Assembly (NCBI GenBank): GCA_946885605.1 | Contig: CAMPGR010000153.1 | Coordinates: forward strand, 1-7,907 | Origin: an uncultured Pseudomonadota bacterium | Lineage (GTDB): Bacteria; Pseudomonadota; Gammaproteobacteria; Burkholderiales; SG8-41 | Reading direction: 5' to 3' | DNA: 7,907 nucleotides | Shown here: positions 1-5,591 of the stretch, piece by piece | Numbering within the stretch: position 1 is the first letter of the stretch | Layout: the number at the start of each line of letters is the position of its first letter | The notes under the pieces: generated by a model | What the model saw: the letters and a program-made list of their open reading frames with translations, nothing else | The model's database searches: none | Told to the model about the DNA's origin: nothing | Translations under genes and position numbers: made by a program

Positions 1-72
1 GGCGCAAGTTCCTGTACGCGACCGCCGCCGCCGCGGCCCCGGCGGCGGCGGTCGGGTACAGGAACTTGCGCC
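1..72. repeat. Near-perfect 72-bp palindrome at the window edge
   Basis: Bases 1-36 are the reverse complement of 37-72 except at two pairs (18/55 and 34/39). The outer arms read GGCGCAAGTTCCTGTAC and GTACAGGAACTTGCGCC, and the core is GCC/GGC repeats. No T-run follows on the plus strand, so it does not look like a classical intrinsic terminator. The minus-strand side that a terminator for the DksA-like gene would need lies outside the window. The palindrome starts exactly at base 1, which fits a fold-back or assembly artefact at a contig end. A genuine cruciform-forming repeat is the alternative. The arms also encode an Arg-Arg-Lys-Phe-Leu plus poly-Ala peptide in one frame (see findings). 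Confidence 0.85.
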
Positions 73-149
73 GTGTAACGCTTTCTGACCCTCCTCCCTT
101 CTTACTTACGGGTACGCAATGGTAGCAGCGCGGATCCCCGCATGCGAGA

Positions 150-572
150 TCAAACTCCCGTTCGATGTCGCGGAGCGGCGTGCGTCTTCTCGTATAACTG
201 CTGGTGCAGAAGACAACGCTTGGCAGTCGGAAACGCCTCCAGGCGCTGCAAACCGATGAAATCCCCGCACTCGATGCAATAGCCGTATTGCCCGCGGGCC
301 ATGCGCTGCTCGGCCGCCTCAACGTCCCGCAACTCATGTGTAGCGCGGTCTATCCGCGTATTGGTCAGATCCCGCGTCAGGTCGGCGAGCGCTTCGTCGG
401 CGGTGTCGCCCGCTGCACCCACGATCCGGTCGTAGCGCTCATCAGCGCCCTCACGTCTCAGCGCCTCGTGGATTTCGTCGAGCAACTGTTGCTTGCGCGC
501 GGCGAGCCGCTTCGCGAAATGGTCCAGTTGCTCCTGCGTAAGTCCTTCTTCCGATGCCATGGGTGTTTCCAT
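150..572 (-). CDS. DksA/TraR-family zinc-finger transcriptional regulator (C3H finger)
   Basis: This 140-residue protein has the DksA layout: an N-terminal coiled coil (about residues 10-95) and a C-terminal zinc finger. DksA-type proteins enter the RNA polymerase secondary channel and adjust initiation, often with ppGpp. The coiled-coil tip motif DxxDxA is present (D56, D59, A61), which in the family supports real DksA activity. The finger is C99-x2-C102-x17-C120-x2-H123, with canonical spacing but His as the fourth ligand. The ATG at 572 is preferred because GAGG lies 8 nt upstream; Met5 (560) has only a weak site. The gene is the last of three co-oriented genes, 115 bp after the hemerythrin-like gene. 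The family call is firm. Whether it replaces or accompanies a housekeeping DksA cannot be seen here. Confidence 0.88.
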   Translation of the reverse strand: METPMASEEGLTQEQLDHFAKRLAARKQQLLDEIHEALRREGADERYDRIVGAAGDTADEALADLTRDLTNTRIDRATHELRDVEAAEQRMARGQYGYCIECGDFIGLQRLEAFPTAKRCLLHQQLYEKTHAAPRHRTGV

Positions 573-586
573 ACGAGAGGCCTCGT
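573..586 (-). promoter_or_regulatory. Small hairpin covering the DksA-like gene's ribosome binding site
   Basis: Read on the minus strand, ACGAG-GCCT-CTCGT forms a 5-bp stem with a 4-nt loop directly before the ATG. The Shine-Dalgarno bases GAGG lie in the left stem and loop, so folding could limit ribosome access. The stem is short, and I infer no ligand or regulator. Confidence 0.3.
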
Positions 587-687
587 GTCAGTCGCTTGGT
601 AATCACGCGGTCCACCGTCCTGCGCCGCGCTTGCCGTGTACCGACTCCATTTACCGCGTGGAGTTCTGACGGAACCGCTCTTGAGCA

Positions 688-1131
688 TTACGTGGCGCGC
701 TTTATGTATTCTCCGACCAGAACCGCGGCGGGATACATCACTTCCTCTTCCGTTCGCGCGTGCAACTTCAGCTCTTCGGCAAAATCGGCGTACTGCGTGT
801 GCCCCTCCGCGCGTGCCGCCTCGACGAGCTTGTCCAGGGCCGCCACGATCGCTCGATGTTCGGCGAGCATCTGGGGCAGTTCGGTCCGCAGTCTGTCCGT
901 GAGCAGCACGACCTCGCGCATCTCGGGAGTCAACTGGCCACGCGCAAGCGGCGCGAGAAGGGCGAGCGCGGGCAGCGCAAGCTGCTCCTCCTTCACGAAA
1001 TGGGGATGCAGCGCGACCGCCACGGCACGGGCCGCCTCGCCTGTGGCGCCCGCGACCTTGGTCGCCTTGACGAGGGTCGAGTGCAGCGCTTCATGTTCGA
1101 TTTTCAGAGATTGAGGTATTTCGAGCTTCAT
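688..1131 (-). CDS. Hemerythrin-like HHE domain protein
   Basis: This 147-residue, soluble, mostly helical protein has the hemerythrin/HHE pattern. His and acidic residues sit on successive helices: H13 (IEHEALH), H42/H44 with E48/E49 (HPHFVKEE), H92 (AEHRAI), and H124 with E128 (LKLHARTEEEVMYPA). Such proteins form a four-helix bundle with a non-haem di-iron centre that binds O2 or NO, or serves in iron or oxidative-stress handling. The open frame extends upstream to 1242, but the ATG at 1131 is chosen because AGGAG lies 7 nt before it and the upstream extension is unlike the family. The gene lies 107 bp after the DUF6448-type gene with no clear promoter between, so co-transcription is likely. 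The exact ligand cannot be told from sequence. Confidence 0.87.
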   Translation of the reverse strand: MKLEIPQSLKIEHEALHSTLVKATKVAGATGEAARAVAVALHPHFVKEEQLALPALALLAPLARGQLTPEMREVVLLTDRLRTELPQMLAEHRAIVAALDKLVEAARAEGHTQYADFAEELKLHARTEEEVMYPAAVLVGEYIKRAT

Positions 1132-1238
1132 GAGAATTCTCCTGCCGAGGTGGGGCGGCGCATACCGAGCTTGTGCGGCGTGTCGCTCGAATCTCTGCAG
1201 CGGAAAACGAGGTAGCGGCGCCCCGGCTGTGCCTCTAA

Positions 1239-1868
1239 TCAATGCGAATGCGCGAGCCCCGGCGCGGTCTTCTGCACTTCTCCCGGAGAGAGCGTGCGCG
1301 CCGCGTCATACAGGCGCTCGACATAGTGGGTGTACTCGACGTAGGCGCTGGCGAACGCGCGGGCGGCCGCCACATCGTTCGGGTTGTACTGCTTCCTCTT
1401 CATCACGTCCTCGAAGTGCTTGTGGAGCCCTTCCTCGGTGCGCTGGGATATGACTTTCGCAACTTCCCGCAGCTTGCCGCTCTCGATCGACCGGTCGGCT
1501 GCCGCTATCGGAGGCTCGATCTTGCCCGCCGGCTTGAGGCCCGTGTATCCGGCGCCCTCTCCGGCGCGGTGGAGACGCACCAGCGTTTCGAAAAAATACA
1601 TGTCGGCGAGCTCTTTCGCCGGCCCGCCTGCTTTGCGCACGGTCATCGTTTTCTGAAAGTGGTTTCTGATTTCCGCCTCGTCTTTCTTCTGCACCCACAG
1701 CAGCACGAAGTTGACATCGTTCGTGTCGAGCGCCTTGCGCGCTGCCGCGACGACGGGTCCGTCGAGCGTGTCGCAATGCGTAAGCGCCGCTCCCGGTGCG
1801 GCGAACGCCAAGACCGCAGATGTGACAGCGATCGCCGTCCAGCGACGGGCGAGGTTACGCGTAGTCAT
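1239..1868 (-). CDS. Exported DUF6448-type protein of unknown function
   Basis: This 209-residue protein starts with a Sec-type signal peptide: basic MTTRNLARRW, a hydrophobic run to about residue 24, then a PGAALT region before HCDTLDGPVV. The mature part is helical and charged, with the stretches HCDTLDGPVV (31-40), YFFETLVRLHRAGEGAGYTG (91-110) and LKPAG (111-115). I recall these as typical of the DUF6448 family, which has no established function. The only Cys (C32) follows His31; this is not a lipobox because His precedes the Cys. The ATG at 1868 is chosen over the frame's upstream end (1940) because AGGAG lies 8 nt before it and the signal peptide starts there. An FNR/ANR-type promoter lies about 70 nt upstream, so expression is probably induced at low oxygen. 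Confidence 0.8.
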   Translation of the reverse strand: MTTRNLARRWTAIAVTSAVLAFAAPGAALTHCDTLDGPVVAAARKALDTNDVNFVLLWVQKKDEAEIRNHFQKTMTVRKAGGPAKELADMYFFETLVRLHRAGEGAGYTGLKPAGKIEPPIAAADRSIESGKLREVAKVISQRTEEGLHKHFEDVMKRKQYNPNDVAAARAFASAYVEYTHYVERLYDAARTLSPGEVQKTAPGLAHSH

Positions 1869-1946
1869 GATAGGGCTCCTGTTCGGTGATGGCCGAGCGC
1901 GCGCTGATTTCGCCGTGTGTTCCAATTTGCGCAAGAGCATATGGTT

Positions 1947-1987
1947 ACTATAGAGGGCGGGCGCGAAGTGGTACTGATTCAGATCAA
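1947..1987 (-). promoter_or_regulatory. FNR/ANR/DNR-type class II promoter for the DUF6448-type gene
   Basis: Bases 1974-1987 read CTGATTCAGATCAA on the plus strand and TTGATCTGAATCAG on the minus strand. This matches the FNR consensus TTGAT-N4-ATCAA at 9 of 10 positions. A minus-strand -10 element TATAGT occupies 1952-1947. The box centre (1980.5) is 31 bp from the -10 centre, which puts the box near -41 relative to a start site around 1940. That is the class II arrangement for FNR-type activators. The resulting leader would be about 70 nt. The sequence alone does not separate O2-sensing FNR/ANR from NO-sensing DNR/NNR. Confidence 0.72.
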
Positions 1988-2039
1988 ACTCGCGGCTTTT
2001 CTTCTCGAAGATTCACGCAATTGCCTTTCGAACGCATGT

Positions 2040-2068
2040 TTGGCGGGGCGGAAGCCGTACCCTATACT
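2040..2068 (+). promoter_or_regulatory. Possible sigma-70 promoter upstream of the sirB2-like gene
   Basis: TTGGCG (2040-2045) and TATACT (2063-2068) are separated by 17 bp and match the -35 and -10 consensus at 4 of 6 and 5 of 6 positions. A start near 2075 would leave a leader of roughly 255 nt before the sirB2-like gene. The leader would carry two hairpins and the pseudogene remnant. No better plus-strand promoter was seen closer to the gene. Confidence 0.3.
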
Positions 2069-2087
2069 CAAAAGGGATAATTTTCCT

Positions 2088-2140
2088 CGGAGCTTGCTCC
2101 GTGTCCCGGCCTTCCGCGAGTAGCGATTCATCGCGAAGGC
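2088..2140. other. Two adjacent hairpins in the intergenic region
   Basis: CGGAGC-TT-GCTCCG (2088-2101) is a perfect short palindrome. Bases 2109-2119 (GCCTTCCGCGA) pair with 2131-2140 (TCGCGAAGGC) to give a 10-bp stem with one bulged C and an 11-nt loop. Neither is followed by a T-run on either strand, so intrinsic termination is not supported. They could be a structured leader or chance. A 61-codon minus-strand frame (2164-1979, starting MMALAVVYAFAMNRYSRK) crosses this stretch. It matches nothing I recognise and is not called as a gene. Confidence 0.35.
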
Positions 2141-2179
2141 ATACACGACCGCCAGGGCCATCATCAGGCACTCTTCAGA

Positions 2180-2310
2180 ATGTCATGGCCTCCGGGCGGG
2201 CATACCGCGCTCTTCGGCGTCTATGGAATGCTCGGGAATCGGCCTCGTCCTCTTCTGCCTGCGCGGGATGAAGCCGCACCTCTCATGGCGCCAGGGCATA
2301 CTGGAGACGC
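2180..2310 (+). pseudogene. Frameshifted remnant of a NorB/haem-copper oxidase-like large subunit
   Basis: One plus-strand frame reads HTALFGVYGMLG (2201-2236). After a one-base shift at the GGG run 2234-2236, the next frame continues GIGLVLFCLRGMKPHLSW (from 2235) and runs on to about 2307. Removing one G joins them into a coherent transmembrane helix followed by a basic turn. From memory this resembles a late helix of the quinol-type nitric oxide reductase large subunit (HTALFGVYGML followed by LFCLR). Similarity fades on both sides within about 40 codons, so this is a fragment of a gene normally over 2 kb, not a sequencing error in a whole gene. The second frame stops at 2325-2327, 4 bp before the sirB2-like ATG. 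The remnant nature is well supported; the exact parent family is less sure. Confidence 0.5.
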
Positions 2311-2331
2311 GAGAACCGCGCGGATGAGCGG

Positions 2332-2733
2332 ATGGTCGAGTTCTATCACGAAATCCGCCTCACCCACATCACCGCAGTGCTGGCGAGCGGCAGCCTGTTT
2401 TTCGCGCGCGGGCTCGTGCTCTTCGCCGGCGGGCAATGGGCGCTGTCCGCCCCGCTGCGATATCTCTCCTACACCATCGATACGGTGCTGTTGACCGCAG
2501 CGCTGATGCTGATGACCATCGTGCGGCAGTACCCCTTCGTCCACGCGTGGCTGACGGTGAAGGTCGTGCTGCTGGTCGTCTACATCGCCCTCGGCCTCAC
2601 CGCCTTCAGAGGACGCAGCCCCGGGCTGCGCATCGGTTGCTGGCTCGCCGCGCTGGCGATCTACGCGTTCATCTACTCGGTCGCCCGGGCGCACGATCCC
2701 CTGGGCTTACTCGGCCGCTTTGCGAGCGCCTGA
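2332..2733 (+). CDS. SirB2-family integral membrane protein
   Basis: This 133-residue protein has about four hydrophobic helices (roughly residues 12-32, 46-65, 72-93 and 100-118) and little else, which is the size and layout of the SirB2 family. The N-terminal stretch IRLTHITAVLASGSLFFARG resembles the family signature of a His in helix 1 followed by Ser...Leu-Phe...Arg-Gly. H71 and R94 sit at membrane edges. SirB2 was named from Salmonella invasion gene regulation, but its biochemical role is not established. The ATG at 2332 is the only Met start in frame; its ribosome site is weak, and a remnant frame stops 4 bp before it. The gene converges on the CopD-like gene that ends the nar operon, with 69 bp between them, so it is transcribed separately. 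Confidence 0.77.
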   Translation: MVEFYHEIRLTHITAVLASGSLFFARGLVLFAGGQWALSAPLRYLSYTIDTVLLTAALMLMTIVRQYPFVHAWLTVKVVLLVVYIALGLTAFRGRSPGLRIGCWLAALAIYAFIYSVARAHDPLGLLGRFASA

Positions 2734-2802
2734 ACAACCTGCCGGTGAGGATCAGGGGCTTACGCATCGCCTGATATCCGACATGCCGTACGCGCCGCGT
2801 TC

Positions 2803-3273
2803 CTAAAGTCCGCCGTGACTGCCTGCCACGGCGCCGAAGACCGTGACGAGGCTCAAAGCCAGCAGCATCCAGTGAAAGCGCTTAATGAGTGCGAACGTGC
2901 CGCCCGGATCGCGGCGCGAGCGCTCGCGCAGCCTGCGATGGAGAAACAACGGTTCAACCACGAACAGCATCACCGTGAACAGGAGCCACACGATCACCAT
3001 CGCGTGCATCCACCAGAAACGCGTCTCGACGAAGCGCGTCCACAGCCCGAAGCGCCAGGTGAGCCACAACCCGGTGATACCGACCAGCGCGGTCATCCAG
3101 CGCGCCTGTCCGGCGAAGCGCGACTCGATCTGCTCGAAGAATACAACCTGCTCTCCGGGCTTCGCGAAGCGCTGCACGGCGGGCAGCAGCACCGCCGTGA
3201 CGAAGGCCACACCTCCGATCCACAGCACCACGCCGAGCACGTGCAGCGCCCTGACAAGCGCGAACTCGTTCAT
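2803..3273 (-). CDS. CopD-like four-helix membrane protein at the end of the nar operon
   Basis: This 156-residue protein has about four membrane helices (roughly 8-32, 58-75, 88-110 and 132-151). The opening LVRALHVLGVVLWIGGVAFV is typical of CopD-like and related small membrane proteins. Histidines at helix positions (H11, H90, H134, with H112 and H153 near ends) could bind haem or copper, but this is inference. The family name comes from copper resistance, and many members have no known role. AGGGA lies 6 nt before the ATG at 3273. The gene follows the PpiC-like gene by 30 bp on the same strand, so it is probably the last gene of the nar transcript. No typical terminator follows it. Confidence 0.7.
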   Translation of the reverse strand: MNEFALVRALHVLGVVLWIGGVAFVTAVLLPAVQRFAKPGEQVVFFEQIESRFAGQARWMTALVGITGLWLTWRFGLWTRFVETRFWWMHAMVIVWLLFTVMLFVVEPLFLHRRLRERSRRDPGGTFALIKRFHWMLLALSLVTVFGAVAGSHGGL

Positions 3274-3303
3274 TGCGCTTCCCTATTTGCTATGCGCGGA
3301 CAA

Positions 3304-4074
3304 TCAGCGCACCAGCGGCGTGTCCGCCGCCTCGAGCTCCACGCCTTCCACCGCGGCCTCGCCCGCGAGCAGGCTCAGGTACTGGCGCAATGCCGTCACG
3401 AAGGCCTGCTGGCGCAGCGCCGAGGCCACTGCGCCACGCACCGCCTCGAAAGGTTGTGGGGCGCCGGGCTCGCGCTCCAGCACCTCGACCACGTGCAGGC
3501 CGAAGCGGCTGTGCACGAGTCGCGGCAGCACGCCCACCTCGGAGCGGCCGAACAGCTCACGCGCGAACTCCGGGGCGCAATCGGCGGCTTCGAGCCAGCC
3601 GAGCTCACCGCCGTGCTCGCCGGTCGGGCAGTTGGACCACTTGCGCGCCGCTTCTGCAAAGCTTTCGCCCCCCCGGCCGTCGTGACAGCGCACGTCGAGA
3701 AAGATCGCTTCGGCGCGTTTGCGCAACGCCGTGACCTCCACGCCCGGCGTAACCGCGAACAGGATGTGACGGACATGCACGCGCTCTCCCGTGCGATAGA
3801 GGCTTTCGTGCGCGGCATGGTAGCGGCGGCAGGCTTCTTCGTCCGGCTCCGGCAGCTCGAGCTCGCGCTCCAGCAGCGCCTCGATGGCGCTCGCTGCCGC
3901 TTCGCTGATCACGCCGTCGGCCGTGGGCGCCTCGGTGGGATCTAGCAGGCCGGCGCGTTGCGCGGCCTGGCGCAGCAGCTCCGTGCAGGCGCGCTGGCGC
4001 AATTCCTGCGGTGTGAGATGTTCCTCCGCGGTATTGAGCGCGATGCCGTTGATGCGGGCCACTTCGGAAGTCAT
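3304..4074 (-). CDS. Cytoplasmic parvulin-type (PpiC/NifM-like) peptidyl-prolyl isomerase
   Basis: This is a 256-residue protein. Residues 1-95 form a helical, charged N-terminal domain and about 98-201 a rotamase domain. Parvulin marks include VRHILF (101-106, H103), the S147-C149-P150 stretch before GGELGW (155-160), and SRFGLHVVEV (189-198, H194). There is no signal peptide, so it acts in the cytoplasm, like NifM, which helps nitrogenase iron protein mature. A PpiC-type gene directly after narI is known from other nar operons, for example in Pseudomonas aeruginosa, so a role in folding NarGH is plausible but inferred. The frame is open far upstream through narI and narJ, but that part is antisense-free shadow coding. 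The ATG at 4074 lies 20 bp after narI, with a weak ribosome site. Confidence 0.85.
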   Translation of the reverse strand: MTSEVARINGIALNTAEEHLTPQELRQRACTELLRQAAQRAGLLDPTEAPTADGVISEAAASAIEALLERELELPEPDEEACRRYHAAHESLYRTGERVHVRHILFAVTPGVEVTALRKRAEAIFLDVRCHDGRGGESFAEAARKWSNCPTGEHGGELGWLEAADCAPEFARELFGRSEVGVLPRLVHSRFGLHVVEVLEREPGAPQPFEAVRGAVASALRQQAFVTALRQYLSLLAGEAAVEGVELEAADTPLVR

Positions 4075-4094
4075 GGCGTATGGTTCCGAGCGTC

Positions 4095-4874
4095 CTATCG
4101 CGCGGCGCGCGGGTTGTCGATCGCCGCAGCCGGACTGGGATTCGGGGTAGCACTGGGCTGACCGGGCAAATCCTGGCCTGGGGCTATGTTGAGCCGGCGC
4201 GAGCGCACCACCTGGTAAGGGCGGAAGAGATAGGCGATGGTCGCGAAGCCGCTCCACACGTGCACGAGCCGGCTGAACGGCAACAGGATGAAGATCGTCA
4301 TGCCGAGCACCACGTGGAACAGAAACGGCCAGGGCAACGTCGCCAGCGCAGCGGCGTCCACCGGCCGCAATGTGACGATGCGCTGCGCCCAGTCGGCGAG
4401 GATCAACATCGCCGTGCCGTCGGCGTGCTGCCACGAATAAGGTAGCGTGATGAGGCCCACAGTGAGTTGCACCCAGAGCACGATCAGGATGGCAATGTCG
4501 CTGGGATGGCTGGTATGGCGGATGCGCGGGTCGGCGAGCCGGCGGTAGAGCAGCATGGTGAGCCCGACGAAACAGATGGCCCCCGCGATGCCCCCGGCGA
4601 TCACGGCCAGCATCTGCTTGGTCGCGGCGCTCATGAAGACACCGTAGACGGCGTGCGGCGTGAACAGCCCGAAGAGATGGCCGAAGAACAGGAAGAGAAT
4701 CCCGGCGTGAAAGAGGTTGCTGCCCCAGCGCAGCAGGTCGCGACGCAGCAACTGCGACGAGTCGCTCTTCCAGCTGTACTGGTTCTGGTCGAAACGGATG
4801 AGGCTGCCCACGATGAAGACGGTGAAGCACACGTAGGGATAAACCTGGAAAAGAAAGCCGTGCAGAAAGCTCAT
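4095..4874 (-). CDS. narI: Respiratory nitrate reductase gamma subunit NarI (cytochrome b)
   Basis: NarI is the membrane cytochrome b that takes electrons from quinol and passes them through two b haems to NarH. The protein has 259 residues and about five membrane helices. The haem ligands H56, H66, H187 and H205 fall at the same numbers as in E. coli NarI, an unusually clean match. The family signature RFDQNQYSWKSDSSQLL lies at 27-43. The C-terminus runs about 35 residues past the 225-residue E. coli protein as a Pro/Ala-rich tail (from about 234), likely flexible. The ATG at 4874 overlaps the narJ stop (ATGA), has AAGGA 8 nt upstream, and starts MSFLHGFLFQVYPY as in the family; the frame's upstream extension to 4964 is narJ shadow. 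Confidence 0.97.
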   Translation of the reverse strand: MSFLHGFLFQVYPYVCFTVFIVGSLIRFDQNQYSWKSDSSQLLRRDLLRWGSNLFHAGILFLFFGHLFGLFTPHAVYGVFMSAATKQMLAVIAGGIAGAICFVGLTMLLYRRLADPRIRHTSHPSDIAILIVLWVQLTVGLITLPYSWQHADGTAMLILADWAQRIVTLRPVDAAALATLPWPFLFHVVLGMTIFILLPFSRLVHVWSGFATIAYLFRPYQVVRSRRLNIAPGQDLPGQPSATPNPSPAAAIDNPRAAR

Positions 4875-5590
4875 GACTTGATTCCTTGCGTCGTGTTTCC
4901 GGCCTTGCGAACGATGCGTATGGGCTGAGGGCTGCCGGGCCGGGCCTGTCCCTCCGTTGCACAACCGTCGAAGGCGGGCGGCTCCGCCCAGCTCTCATCG
5001 AGGGAAGGTTCCGGCACCGGCTCGACGGCCTGCGCCTTTTCGCCCGCCATGTCGAGGAGCGCGCCCAGCACGCTCGAGTAGGGGCTCGCGCGTTGAAGCA
5101 AGGCGCCGAAAATCGCATTGACGAGGTGTGCGATCTCGCCCAGGAAAGCCTTCGCGTGCAGCGGTGGCTGCGTGGATACGAACTCGAGCACGACAGGCAG
5201 ATAATCGGGCAACTCGCCTGGCGCAAGGTAAAGGCCGGCCTGCTCGTAGGTCTGCGCGAGGTCGATCATCGCCGGCCCGCGGTCGCGCGAGTCTCCATGC
5301 ACATGCTCGAACAGGTACAGCGACGTGGCCCGGCCGCGGTCGAACGTTTCCACATAGGCGGTTTCGGCGTCCAGCGGATCGGTCCCGGCAAGCCAGCGCG
5401 CGAGGGCGTCGATTTCGCCGCGCCGCGAAGCGGAAAGCACGTTGTCCTGGGCGAGCAGCGCCGTCATTTCAGGCAGGTGCCCGCGCAGGCGCGCATCGGG
5501 ATAGCCGAGCAGCGCCGCCAGCACGCGCAGCGTGGCTGTCCCGGGATGCACGCGCCCGCCGGCGGAGGGGCCTGGATGAACAGCGCTCAT
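4871..5590 (-). CDS. narJ: Nitrate reductase assembly chaperone NarJ (delta)
   Basis: NarJ is a cytoplasmic TorD-family chaperone that binds the NarG N-terminus, holds apo-NarGH off the membrane and allows molybdenum cofactor insertion; it is not part of the final enzyme. This copy has 239 residues. Conserved marks are ALLGYPD (26-32), YVETFDRGRATSLYLFEH (79-96), GDSRDRGPAMIDL (99-111) and GELPDYLPVVLEFV (125-138). Residues from about 188 are a Pro/acidic tail, probably disordered, as is common in the family. The ATG at 5590 lies one base after the narH stop, with AGG 6 nt upstream inside narH, and the gene overlaps narI by 4 nt, so it is almost certainly translationally coupled. Confidence 0.96.
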   Translation of the reverse strand: MSAVHPGPSAGGRVHPGTATLRVLAALLGYPDARLRGHLPEMTALLAQDNVLSASRRGEIDALARWLAGTDPLDAETAYVETFDRGRATSLYLFEHVHGDSRDRGPAMIDLAQTYEQAGLYLAPGELPDYLPVVLEFVSTQPPLHAKAFLGEIAHLVNAIFGALLQRASPYSSVLGALLDMAGEKAQAVEPVPEPSLDESWAEPPAFDGCATEGQARPGSPQPIRIVRKAGNTTQGIKS

Positions 5591-5591
5591 G

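Larger units (their letters stand above)
1988..2331. other. Intergenic region between divergent genes
   Basis: This 344-bp stretch separates the leftward DUF6448-type promoter from the rightward sirB2-like gene. It holds the possible plus-strand promoter, the two hairpins and the frameshifted remnant listed separately. I see no intact gene, RNA gene or insertion-sequence end in it. The short open frames on both strands look like chance or remnant frames. Confidence 0.55.

Noticed and set aside
1132..1141. GAGAATTCTC palindrome before the hemerythrin-like gene as an operator
   Set aside because: It sits in the ribosome-site spacer and is short. An overlap with AGGAG explains its position without invoking a regulator.
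1979..2164. A 61-codon minus-strand frame starting MMALAVVYAFAMNRYSRK
   Set aside because: Only the first dozen residues are hydrophobic, the rest looks random, its end falls inside the FNR-type box, and I recognise no family.
2751..2775. ATCAGG...CCTGAT inverted repeat between the convergent genes as a terminator
   Set aside because: The stem is only 6 bp with a 13-nt loop and no T-run on either side.
2815..3945. A 376-codon plus-strand open frame opposite the CopD-like and PpiC-like genes
   Set aside because: It spans two genes that have clear family motifs on the other strand, and its product is Arg/His/Gln-rich without recognisable domains.
4075..5226. Upstream extension of the PpiC-like frame through narI and narJ
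   Set aside because: The added residues are an off-frame reading of narI and narJ, and family similarity begins only at the ATG at 4074.
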